Origin: an uncultured Acetatifactor sp.
GTDB lineage: Bacteria; Bacillota; Clostridia; Lachnospirales; Lachnospiraceae
Reading direction: 5' to 3'
NCBI GenBank assembly: GCA_947644185.1
Contig: CANRZC010000014.1
Coordinates: forward strand, 1 to 16,768
Length of the DNA: 16,768 nucleotides
A model generated the notes under the pieces. The model saw nothing but the letters and a program-made list of their open reading frames with translations, searched no databases and was not told where the DNA came from. Below, one piece after another: positions 7,001-14,460 of the stretch. A program made the translations under genes and the position numbers. How positions within the stretch are numbered: position 1 is the first letter of the stretch; each line of letters begins with the position of its first letter.

Positions 7001-7028
7001 ATTACAGGAGAGGCAAGATAACTATAAT
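7001..7028 (+). promoter_or_regulatory. Possible internal promoter for glnA
   Basis: TATAAT (7023-7028) is a perfect -10. The best -35 is ATTACA (7001-7006), matching four of six positions, at 16-nt spacing. There is no terminator between the epimerase and glnA, so this would supplement read-through. Confidence 0.4.
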
Positions 7029-7052
7029 TACATAGTACAAGGAGAGCGTTAT

Positions 7053-8483
7053 ATGGACAAAATCACGGAAATCAGAAACCTTTGTCAGGAAAAACAGATT
7101 CGGATGATTGACTTTAAGATGACGGACATCGATGGCCGCTGGCGTCATATCACCATTCCAGTGGAGCGGTTCGGGGAGGATACCTTCACCTATGGTATCG
7201 GTTTCGACGGCTCCAACTACGGCTACGCCCCCATCGAGAAGAGCGACATGGTGTTCCTGCCAGATCCCTCCACTGCCTATGTGGATCCCTTTGCCGCAGT
7301 GCCCACGCTGACCATGTGCGGCAATGTATGCACCATCGGCAAGGGGGAGAATAAGCCCTTTGACCAGTATCCCAAAAACGTAAGTCTGCGGGCTGTGGAA
7401 TATATGAGAGAAAAGGGCATTGCGGACCGCATGGTCATCGGTCCTGAGTTCGAGTTTTATCTCTTTGACAGCGCACGCTTTGAGGTAACGCCCCGGCAGT
7501 GCGGTTACCGCATTGACACCAGGCAGGCGGACTGGAATCACAGCCTGGACACACCGGGGAACAATGGCTATGAGGTGTCCCACAAGGGCGGCTATCATAT
7601 AGCAGCACCCCAGGATGTGGGCTATGATCTGCGCAGTCGGATGTGTATGATGATGGAATCCTGGGGGATCCGGGTGAAATATCACCATCACGAGGTGGGA
7701 GGCCCAGGCCAGATGGAGATCGAGGTAGAGCTGGACGACATGCCCACCATGGCAGACAATACCATGATTATCAAATATATCATTAAAAACCTGGCGGCCC
7801 AGGAGGGCAAAACTGCCACCTTCCTGCCCAAGCCCATCTATCAGGAGGCAGGCAGTGGTCTCCATGTACATATGCTGCTCTTAAAGGAGGGCCATCCTCT
7901 GTTTTATGATGAGGCAGGGTATTCTGGCTTAAGTCAGACCGCCCACTATTTTATCGGAGGACTCTTAAAGCATATTGCCTCCCTGTGCGCCTTTACCAAT
8001 CCCTCCACCAATTCTTTCAAACGCCTGGTGCCGGGATTTGAAGCGCCTGTTACCGTGGGCTATGCCACCTCCAACCGCAGCGCTGTTATTCGGATTCCGG
8101 CCTACGCCAAGTCTCCCCTGGCAAAGCGCTTTGAGCTGCGCAATCCAGACGCTACGGCCAATCCCTACTACGCTTATGCGGCAATTCTCATGGCCGGCCT
8201 GGACGGCATTGAGAACAAAATTGACCCTGCTGCAAACGGCTGGGGGCCTTATGATTTTAATCTCTACACCCTCTCCGAAGAGGAGCAGAAAAAGATCAAG
8301 GGCCTGCCCAAATCTCTGGGGGAGGCTCTGGATGCTTTGGAGGCGGATCACGCATACCTGACAAAAGGCGGCGTGTTCCCTCAGAGGCTGATAGATATCT
8401 GGGTAGCCAGAAAGCGGGCTGAGTTGAAGCAGATGGAGCAGATTCCCCACCCTGCGGAGTTTAAAATGTATTACGATCTGTGA
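7053..8483 (+). CDS. glnA: Glutamine synthetase, type I
   Basis: A 476-residue cytoplasmic enzyme, normally a dodecamer, that makes glutamine from glutamate, ammonia and ATP. The N-terminal beta-grasp contains FDGSNYGYAP (51-60). All main catalytic motifs are present: E132/E134 in GPEFEF, E214 in HHHEV and E222 in GQMEIE, H271 in GSGLHVH, E330 in PGFEAP, R342 in NRSA, and E361/R363 in FELRNPDA. Y405 in NLYTLS sits where adenylylated enzymes have their modified Tyr, but modification cannot be inferred and is not usual in Firmicutes. The start is the ATG at 7053 after AAGGAG (8-nt spacing); the longer in-frame extension to 6987 overlaps the epimerase stop and lacks family similarity. A specialised glutamylation role is possible but less likely. 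Confidence 0.93.
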   Translation: MDKITEIRNLCQEKQIRMIDFKMTDIDGRWRHITIPVERFGEDTFTYGIGFDGSNYGYAPIEKSDMVFLPDPSTAYVDPFAAVPTLTMCGNVCTIGKGENKPFDQYPKNVSLRAVEYMREKGIADRMVIGPEFEFYLFDSARFEVTPRQCGYRIDTRQADWNHSLDTPGNNGYEVSHKGGYHIAAPQDVGYDLRSRMCMMMESWGIRVKYHHHEVGGPGQMEIEVELDDMPTMADNTMIIKYIIKNLAAQEGKTATFLPKPIYQEAGSGLHVHMLLLKEGHPLFYDEAGYSGLSQTAHYFIGGLLKHIASLCAFTNPSTNSFKRLVPGFEAPVTVGYATSNRSAVIRIPAYAKSPLAKRFELRNPDATANPYYAYAAILMAGLDGIENKIDPAANGWGPYDFNLYTLSEEEQKKIKGLPKSLGEALDALEADHAYLTKGGVFPQRLIDIWVARKRAELKQMEQIPHPAEFKMYYDL

Positions 8484-8491
8484 TGAAAACA

Positions 8492-8552
8492 TGCGGGCCT
8501 GCGCAATCGAGTAGGGGAATGCCCTTCTCCACTACTCGCCGCGCGGCCCGCA
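8492..8552 (+). repeat. Large compound hairpin after glnA
   Basis: Three nested stems: TGCGGGCC/GGCCCGCA (8492-8499/8545-8552), GCGC/GCGC (8501-8504/8541-8544) and CGAGTAG/CTACTCG (8508-8514/8532-8538), with extra G-C pairs toward the tip. It has no T run. TGCGGGCCTGYGCA recurs at 8580-8593, so the right arm (8545-8552) could pair with either copy. It may be a 3' stability element, a dispersed palindromic repeat or part of a switch before the terminator. The rest of the 8484-8674 gap holds the terminator only. Confidence 0.7.
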
Positions 8553-8594
8553 CGCCGCCTTAGTGGCATATTACCTTTGTGCGGGCCTGTGCAT

Positions 8595-8645
8595 AAAAAA
8601 GGCAGAGGCTGGAGCATGGAAGCATTCCGGCCTCTGTTTTATTTG
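8595..8645. terminator. Bidirectional terminator between glnA and the SpoIID/LysM gene
   Basis: CAGAGGC (8603-8609) and GCCTCTG (8630-8636) form the base of a stem extended by GGA/TCC. The plus strand continues TTTTATTTG and the minus strand CCTTTTTTATG. It serves the convergent genes on both sides. Confidence 0.85.
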
Positions 8646-8674
8646 TTTGCGCTAGGGTTTTGTCAGATATGCTC

Positions 8675-10927
8675 CTACCTGCCAGGAATCCGCAGCACCT
8701 GTCCAATGCTCAGCAGGTCGCTGGTAAGGCCATTGAGATTTTTGATGGCTTCCACCGTAGTGCCGAATCTCCGGGCAATCACCCAGAGGGTATCTCCAGG
8801 ACGAACTGTGTATTCCGCAGCCCCGCCTGACTGGGCCGTGGGAATCCGCAGCACTTGCCCTACGTCAATCAAATCACTGGTCAGGCCATTGAGACTTTTG
8901 ATGGCCTCTGGCGTAGTGCCATATTGCCTGGCGATGAGCCAGAGACTGTCTCCCGGACGGACTGTGTATTCCACATAACCTCCTGACTGGGCTGTGGGAA
9001 TCCGCAGCACCTGCCCTACATCAAGCAGATCGCTTGTCAGGCCATTTAGGCTCTTGATGGCCTCCACCGTAGTGCCATATTTCCTGGCAATCAGCCAGAG
9101 GCTATCCCCGGGCTGAACCCTGTACTCCACATAGGACCCGGAAGGTCCCGGAGATGGTGTGGGACCAGGGGAAGGCACGTTCTGGTGAATTCCCTGATAT
9201 ACATCATACAGCTTTCTCCAGGTGGCCTGGCCTACAATCCCGTCTGCAGCCAGGTTCATAGCTTGCTGGAAAGCAATCACGGACTGCCTGGTGCCGCTGC
9301 CAAAGACGCCGTCCTGAGCAGGGGCCGGAACATTTGCGTAATATTCGGAGATCACATTTAACAGATATTGTAAAGTCACCACATCCTGTCCAGTGGAGCC
9401 CTGGCGCAGAATCGTGCTGGGCGGAACAGTCCCGATGCCCAGAGACGTCCCCTCGCTGTCCAGCTCTGCCAGCCTGGCCACTGCACTGTACAGGCTGGAA
9501 ATTTTGAACCAGGTGGACTTCCCCACAATGCCATCCGGCGATAGATTGAAAATGCTCTGGAATTTTGCCACCGCAGCCCTGGTGCTTTCCCCAAAGGTAC
9601 CCTCCGGGTCTGTAATGGCAGGGATAGCCGGGTAATTTCGTCGAATTCTGTTCAGGTAGGTCTGTATGGTCTGTACATCCAGCCCTGTGCTCCCCACCCG
9701 CAGAGGTGTCCCCGGATAGGAACTCAGGCTGCCCGTTATAATGTCAGTGCTGGCCAGCTCGATATCATTAGGGTAATAGGACCGCAGGATCTGCAAAGGG
9801 GTATATCCCCGGTTGGCCAAGGTCACTGTGCCCCACTGGGACATGCCGTCACAGGTGACTGTGCTTCCGTTGCAGAAGGATGTGAAATAGGGCACATTCT
9901 GCCCTTGCCTGCGCACATACTCATTGAAAATATTGTCCACAATTCGGCTGATGGATTCGTAGATAGGCCGACCGTACACAAAATTCTGATCATAGGCTGT
10001 ACTGTTTGTGATATCAAAATTGTATCCTTTGGATCTGTACCATTCTGTGAAAACTCTGTTTAAAGCAAAGGTAATAATGGCATAAATATTGGCTGTCAGC
10101 GCCGCCTCCGGCCAGGTGGGATAGATTTCACTGCTGGCTACGTTTTTCACATAGTCTGGGAATGATACCTGCACATTGGTTGCACTGGCGCTTGGCGGGC
10201 CCAGGTGCACTGTGATAGGATTGGGGATGACCACTTGACGTAGAATTCTGTCCGCCTGGACGTCTCCCTGTGTGCTGTCTTTGTTTTCTGTGAAAACACT
10301 ATTCCCTGTTAAATTCTCTGGAGCTGTGTTCTCCATGTCCAGCCCAGAAGGCGCTTGCTCTGTCACCCTGCTGCCATCTGCTGTGCTATCCATGTTATCC
10401 ATCTCTGGGCTTGTGTTTATTACGCTATCGTCTTCCATTCCATTGCTATTGGCCAGCCTGTTCCCCAGAAAGCCCTCATTGGGGGCAAGCCCTCTATTGC
10501 CTGCATTGGTCCCTGCTGTACCCGGCCCCTGCTGATTTCGTGGCTCCTGCATGGCCACAGCAGGCTTCCCTACAAAAATTCTCGTCTCAGCCGGACGGCG
10601 CTGGGTCTGTTGCATAGGCACCATGGCCAAAGGCAGAATCGCCGTCTCCTGGTCATAGATAGGAATATTGGTGATATAGCGTGTGTCAAAGCCCGCCTTC
10701 TGGGCAAGCACATTGTAGCTGACAAAGGGCTGACCTGCAAAATATTGGTTCTGGGAAAAGCTTTTGTCCAATGTCTCCAAAGGCACTGCCCCGGTCTCCC
10801 CGCTTTCGTCTGTTATCAGTTGGTACAGGCTGTTTCCCTGACTGTCCAGCACTCTGACCTGTACACCCTCCAGCGGAACGGCATCGTGGGCAGTCCGCGC
10901 CTGTATAGTCAAATATCCAATCGCCAT
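8675..10927 (-). CDS. SpoIID-like protein with two peptidoglycan-binding domains and three LysM modules
   Basis: A 750-residue modular cell-wall or spore-envelope protein. Residues 1-105 resemble a carboxypeptidase-regulatory-like beta domain. Residues 106-235 are a low-complexity linker. Residues 236-392 are SpoIID-like: E267 in SSEIYPTWPEAALTAN sits where SpoIID has its catalytic Glu, and GMSQWGTVTLANRGYTPLQI (361-380) then LRSYYP matches the SpoIID C-terminal motif; C352 and C359 form a close pair. SpoIID is a lytic transglycosylase. Peptidoglycan_binding_1 repeats lie near 405-478 and 505-575, a Pro/Gly linker at 585-597, and LysM repeats at 599-650, 651-702 and 703-750. There is no signal peptide or membrane helix. 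AAGGAG lies 10 nt before the ATG. It lies 58 nt behind the FAD gene, with a possible own promoter. Confidence 0.87.
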   Translation of the reverse strand: MAIGYLTIQARTAHDAVPLEGVQVRVLDSQGNSLYQLITDESGETGAVPLETLDKSFSQNQYFAGQPFVSYNVLAQKAGFDTRYITNIPIYDQETAILPLAMVPMQQTQRRPAETRIFVGKPAVAMQEPRNQQGPGTAGTNAGNRGLAPNEGFLGNRLANSNGMEDDSVINTSPEMDNMDSTADGSRVTEQAPSGLDMENTAPENLTGNSVFTENKDSTQGDVQADRILRQVVIPNPITVHLGPPSASATNVQVSFPDYVKNVASSEIYPTWPEAALTANIYAIITFALNRVFTEWYRSKGYNFDITNSTAYDQNFVYGRPIYESISRIVDNIFNEYVRRQGQNVPYFTSFCNGSTVTCDGMSQWGTVTLANRGYTPLQILRSYYPNDIELASTDIITGSLSSYPGTPLRVGSTGLDVQTIQTYLNRIRRNYPAIPAITDPEGTFGESTRAAVAKFQSIFNLSPDGIVGKSTWFKISSLYSAVARLAELDSEGTSLGIGTVPPSTILRQGSTGQDVVTLQYLLNVISEYYANVPAPAQDGVFGSGTRQSVIAFQQAMNLAADGIVGQATWRKLYDVYQGIHQNVPSPGPTPSPGPSGSYVEYRVQPGDSLWLIARKYGTTVEAIKSLNGLTSDLLDVGQVLRIPTAQSGGYVEYTVRPGDSLWLIARQYGTTPEAIKSLNGLTSDLIDVGQVLRIPTAQSGGAAEYTVRPGDTLWVIARRFGTTVEAIKNLNGLTSDLLSIGQVLRIPGR
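8678..9133 (-). repeat. Three tandem 156-bp repeats encoding LysM modules
   Basis: The period is exactly 156 bp (52 codons), as shown by GGAATCCGCAGCAC recurring at 8685, 8841 and 8997. At the protein level units 1 and 2 (residues 599-650 and 651-702) differ at 5 of 52 positions; unit 3 is more diverged and shorter. Near-identity of two units suggests recent duplication or gene conversion. Confidence 0.9.
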
Positions 10928-10958
10928 ATGGATGGTTCTCCTTGTTTCCTGTCATACA

Positions 10959-10987
10959 TAGAATATGAAGAAAACGCTCTGACCGTT
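10959..10987 (-). promoter_or_regulatory. Candidate sporulation (sigma-K/sigma-E type) promoter for the SpoIID/LysM gene
   Basis: On the minus strand: AACG (10987-10984), a 16-nt spacer, then CATATTCTA (10967-10959), fitting a -10 of the form CATANNNTA. The -35 overlaps the stop codon of the upstream FAD gene. The start would be near 10952, just before the ribosome site at 10943-10938. The motif is short and the assignment is inference, supported mainly by the gene's spore-type domains. Confidence 0.35.
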
Positions 10988-13220
10988 ACAGTTTATCCCC
11001 TGCTTCGTAAATCCGAACCTCTGGGATAATCGCTTTTGGGATCCCCGTGGCGCGCAAAGCGCAAATCCGTACCGCAGATGCCACCTTTGGTGCAAAGTCT
11101 ACCACCACAAGCCGCTCTATATTATTCTTCACAAGTCCCACAGGCTTCCACACCCCATCTGTACAGATCTCCACTGCAAAGTCCGCCAATGTCTCATCCT
11201 TCCTGGGCATGTCCTCATAGCCCATGGTGTAGCGTTCAAAAGGCATATCCAGCGTAACTCTCACCTGACTGATCTGCCTGGGCTCCTTCAGGGTCAGTGT
11301 CAGATTCTGGGGCAGCTCTGCCTTTGAAATCCAGGCATACTTTTTCCCGTCTGCCGCTCTGTTGATCCCGTTTACCACATTCTCTGGCTCCCCATTTTCC
11401 TCCCAGGAATCCGCGGCGATCATTGCTGTCAACGCCAGATCCTTTGGATCATGATTTTTACACCCAGGAATGGACTGACCATCCTTCAACAGGGTCTGCT
11501 GCAATTCATCTATATGCCTGGCTCTGACTTCCCGGGGATCCACCTTGTATTTTTTGCAGAGCCATGCCGCAGTTGCCACGGCCTGCCCCATGCAGGCACC
11601 GGTGAGCATGACACGGGTGGGCCCCATGCCAATATGGGTGGTGCTGATACATCTTCCCACCATCATGAGATTGGAAATGTTTTTGGAATAAAGGCTGCCA
11701 AAGGGCATGGGGGTCACTGCTATTTTCTCATCGCAGGTAAACGCCCCCTCTCTCCCGGAGAAAATCCCTTTCACGTGATGGACATCAATATTCCATCCGC
11801 TGAAAAATACAGCGTCTGGATAATGGGGGCGAGTCCTGTAGTCATTCTGTGTAATCACATAGTCCCCTATGAGACGTCTGGTCTCCCGTTTGGCATTAAA
11901 GGTACCCAATGTTTTAAGCTTCAGGTTCCTGACCTTGTCTCTCTCCGGCCAGGAATTTTTCAGCCAGTCAAAAAATCCTGCGGACACACGAATCAGTGCA
12001 TCCCGCGTATACTCCTGTTCCCACAGATCGTCATAGTCGTTGCGATTCTCCAGCCACCATTCTCCCAAAATAATCCTTTTGGGGTTTCTGTTCATTTCCT
12101 CCCCCTGGGGAAGGGGAATCGCCCAGGCAGGCGGTACATATTCCACCTCTTCCTCCACAAATTCTGCACCATAGCTGCAGATGGTATAGTGAAAATCAGG
12201 GTGATCCCCGATATTGCATCCGCTCATGGTATTTCCATCCGCTTCCTCTGGTGCAAAATCCTCTTCATACTCCCACTTTGCCTCTCTGCCCACATGGTAA
12301 GCGGCCCCTGCATAATATCCCAGCCAGCCATCCCCGGTATCGTCCACAAACTGATCTGCCCTAAAGGTATGTTCCTTTAGATTCCTGGTGTCAATGGCAT
12401 GCACTGTTTGTATCCTTTGGTTCTCACAGACACAGTGGTCTATCAGCAAATTTGTGAACAGGGAAATATTGGGCTCCTGTTTCACAAAGCGTTCAAAGGC
12501 CTGGGACCAGGTCAGGTTTTCTGCATAGCGGCTGTTTTTGATCTCATAGATCACCCCTGTCTCATGGTACCCTCTGTGCGCACCGCCCTCCAGCGCCACA
12601 TTGCCTTCGTCTGAGCCATTGCCTCCCAGCACTGGTCGGTCGCTGATCAGCGCCACCCTCAGCCCATGCCGGGCAGCGGTTATTGCCCCAGTGACACCGG
12701 GAACACCGCCTCCCGCAATCAGCAGATCATAGTGACCATGATCTGTCACTTCCTTTTTCAGCCCTTTCATCTCCGCCCGCTGGGCCATCCAGCGGGAACG
12801 CTCCGGCGAGGGATAGAAGTCAAAATCATTGGTAATCACCACAGCGGCAAAACGTCCAAACCAGCCTGTGGTATCCGCTACGCTGAGTCTGTGGGTGCCC
12901 ACAGTCAGGTCAAAGTCCCCTGCCGCCTCGAAATACCAGCCGGAAATCTGCATCATCCCCGCTATATGCCCGGACTTTTTCTCGTCTATGGTGACAATCA
13001 GACCGTCTGGGTCGTACCCCACGCACCAGTTCTTTGTGCGCAGGAACACCCGATAGCGCCCCTCCTGCTTTACTGTGAATTCCACCCAGGCAGGCTCCAC
13101 GGCCCCATCCACACTATCCGCCATCAAATATCCCTGCCCCATCTCCCGAACAAACTGCGTATCTCTGCGAAATCCGCCGCAATGATGAAATTCCATTGCA
13201 TCAATCCATATTTTTTCCAT
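10986..13220 (-). CDS. FAD-dependent oxidoreductase with N-terminal carbohydrate-binding-like and C-terminal discoidin-like domains
   Basis: A 744-residue protein of the FAD_oxidored (PF12831) type; the reaction is unknown. Residues 1-135 resemble a galactose-binding-like beta-sandwich (CBM6/35-like). A Rossmann FAD motif YDLLIAGGGVPG (164-175) is followed by VLGGNGSDEG (197-206). DDTGDGWLGYYAG (293-305) and NLMMVGRC (517-524) through MLTGACMGQAVATAA (538-552) complete the flavin fold. Residues 600-740 look like an F5/8 type C (discoidin) beta-sandwich. No signal peptide is visible, so it should be cytoplasmic. The start is the ATG at 13220 with AGAGGGG 6 nt upstream; an in-frame TTG at 13241 overlaps the preceding stop and is less likely. 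It follows the smaller FAD gene by 17 nt, behind a sugar ABC importer, so it probably acts on the imported compound. Confidence 0.88.
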   Translation of the reverse strand: MEKIWIDAMEFHHCGGFRRDTQFVREMGQGYLMADSVDGAVEPAWVEFTVKQEGRYRVFLRTKNWCVGYDPDGLIVTIDEKKSGHIAGMMQISGWYFEAAGDFDLTVGTHRLSVADTTGWFGRFAAVVITNDFDFYPSPERSRWMAQRAEMKGLKKEVTDHGHYDLLIAGGGVPGVTGAITAARHGLRVALISDRPVLGGNGSDEGNVALEGGAHRGYHETGVIYEIKNSRYAENLTWSQAFERFVKQEPNISLFTNLLIDHCVCENQRIQTVHAIDTRNLKEHTFRADQFVDDTGDGWLGYYAGAAYHVGREAKWEYEEDFAPEEADGNTMSGCNIGDHPDFHYTICSYGAEFVEEEVEYVPPAWAIPLPQGEEMNRNPKRIILGEWWLENRNDYDDLWEQEYTRDALIRVSAGFFDWLKNSWPERDKVRNLKLKTLGTFNAKRETRRLIGDYVITQNDYRTRPHYPDAVFFSGWNIDVHHVKGIFSGREGAFTCDEKIAVTPMPFGSLYSKNISNLMMVGRCISTTHIGMGPTRVMLTGACMGQAVATAAWLCKKYKVDPREVRARHIDELQQTLLKDGQSIPGCKNHDPKDLALTAMIAADSWEENGEPENVVNGINRAADGKKYAWISKAELPQNLTLTLKEPRQISQVRVTLDMPFERYTMGYEDMPRKDETLADFAVEICTDGVWKPVGLVKNNIERLVVVDFAPKVASAVRICALRATGIPKAIIPEVRIYEAGDKL

Positions 13221-13237
13221 GGTTTGCCCCTCTTTTC

Positions 13238-14443
13238 TCAAAGCTCCTTTTCATGGAGAACAACGCCGCTTTCTCTAAGCTTTTCCTGCAAGGCTTCTAT
13301 GCTCAACGAAGGGAAATCATCTGTCATGGCAGCCGCTGTTCCCGCTGCCTGTCCAGTTACAGCGCAACAGGGAATCACCCTCATAATATCCCACATGGTC
13401 TCGTTTACAGAAGTGCATCTCCCTGCGGTTATGAGATTTTTCACCTTTTGGCTGTAAAGGGTCCTGAATGGAACCTCGTACACTGGGCCCCGTTTTTTCC
13501 AGTTGGAAACCATGCCGATAGAATCCTGAAAATATTTATGTACCTCTTTGTCCGACAGCTCATATTCTCCCAGGATTTTCCTTGTCATCCGTATCTGGGG
13601 GATGGTAGCCATGGTAACTGGCCAAAAGCTTTGGTCTTCCGCTTTCCTGGCTGATGCATCCTGAAAAAGGAGGCTGTGGGAAAGTATGGTCATGCGGGAA
13701 AGTTCCCTTCCATCCAATCCTGTAAATCGCCCCTCCGCAGACAGTCCTGTGATATTTGTTTCCCTTTTCTCCTCTTCTGGAATGTCAGCGCACCCCAACT
13801 GGTGAAGCAGATATCCGTCTCTGCCTGTGGAATAGTACCATGCAGCCAGCACATTTCCCTGCCGGAACCTGTCTGTGGGAGCACCTGCGTAATGTGCAAT
13901 GTCACAGTCTCCAGTGGCATCTATGACAGAAGTGATTTTATAGGCCTGTCTTCCCGATTTGTTTTCTGTTATGAGATGTGTAATTTTATCCTGGGTTTTC
14001 GATATATTGACTACATATGTTCCATACATAATATCCACGCCTGCGGACAACAGCAGGTTCTCCGCAAGCATTGCAAAGAGCTGCGGATTAAACTGTACTC
14101 GGAATCGTTTGTCTTTTTCTGTTCTGGGGCCGTCCTTGACAAGCCAGTTATCCGGGTACATTCCCTCCGCACCTTTTGCAATGGAAAGCCGTAATAGCTC
14201 TTCTGCAATTCCAAAAGAAACCTGGCGCCCCATGCCGTCACAGAGGGGAAGATATATGGTGACAATGCCGGAGGTCCCCAAACCTCCCAGTAGAAACTGT
14301 CTCTCAAAAAGCACGGTCCTTCTGCCCAGCCTTGCCGCTGCCAGAGCCGCTGCAATGCCTGCAAATCCACCTCCGCACACTGCAACATCATATTCCTTTA
14401 CCACTTCTGTTTCTATGGTTTCTCTTATTACTGCAGCTTCCAT
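13238..14443 (-). CDS. FAD-dependent oxidoreductase, short paralogue
   Basis: A 401-residue cytoplasmic flavoprotein of the FAD_oxidored (PF12831) type. The Rossmann motif is YDVAVCGGGFAG (18-29), then LLGGLGTSGI (51-60). ATGDCDIAHYAG and a C-terminal NLITAGRCTS ... AVTGQAAGTAAA block correspond to the same segments in the larger neighbour, so the two are divergent paralogues. This one lacks the flanking beta-sandwich domains. AGGAGG lies 6 nt before the ATG. It starts 17 nt after the binding-protein stop and ends 17 nt before the larger oxidoreductase, forming one operon. Substrate and electron acceptor are unknown; related proteins are commonly found with carbohydrate-use genes. Confidence 0.9.
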   Translation of the reverse strand: MEAAVIRETIETEVVKEYDVAVCGGGFAGIAAALAAARLGRRTVLFERQFLLGGLGTSGIVTIYLPLCDGMGRQVSFGIAEELLRLSIAKGAEGMYPDNWLVKDGPRTEKDKRFRVQFNPQLFAMLAENLLLSAGVDIMYGTYVVNISKTQDKITHLITENKSGRQAYKITSVIDATGDCDIAHYAGAPTDRFRQGNVLAAWYYSTGRDGYLLHQLGCADIPEEEKRETNITGLSAEGRFTGLDGRELSRMTILSHSLLFQDASARKAEDQSFWPVTMATIPQIRMTRKILGEYELSDKEVHKYFQDSIGMVSNWKKRGPVYEVPFRTLYSQKVKNLITAGRCTSVNETMWDIMRVIPCCAVTGQAAGTAAAMTDDFPSLSIEALQEKLRESGVVLHEKEL

Positions 14444-14460
14444 CCCTGTCCTCCTAGCTT

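Noticed and set aside
7002..7871. 289-codon minus-strand open frame opposite glnA
   Set aside because: Fully antisense to a gene with complete catalytic motifs; its composition (His/Gly/Val rich) is that of a shadow frame, and no ribosome site supports it.
8577..8978. 133-codon plus-strand frame with internal repeats after glnA
   Set aside because: The repeats are the reverse complement of the LysM repeats, and its start lies inside the terminator region.
8678..9133. Regular 156-bp repeats considered as a CRISPR-like or satellite array
   Set aside because: The repeats are coding, in frame, and translate to LysM modules with no spacer structure.
10355..11029. 224-codon plus-strand open frame opposite the N-terminal part of the SpoIID/LysM gene
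   Set aside because: Antisense; rich in His/Leu/Arg/Cys as expected for a shadow, and no conserved motif.
11451..12380. 309-codon plus-strand open frame opposite the large FAD gene
   Set aside because: Antisense to a conserved coding sequence, with no domain, promoter or ribosome site of its own.
12666..13457. 263-codon plus-strand open frame spanning both FAD genes' junction
   Set aside because: A shadow of the two genes on the other strand; no coding evidence.
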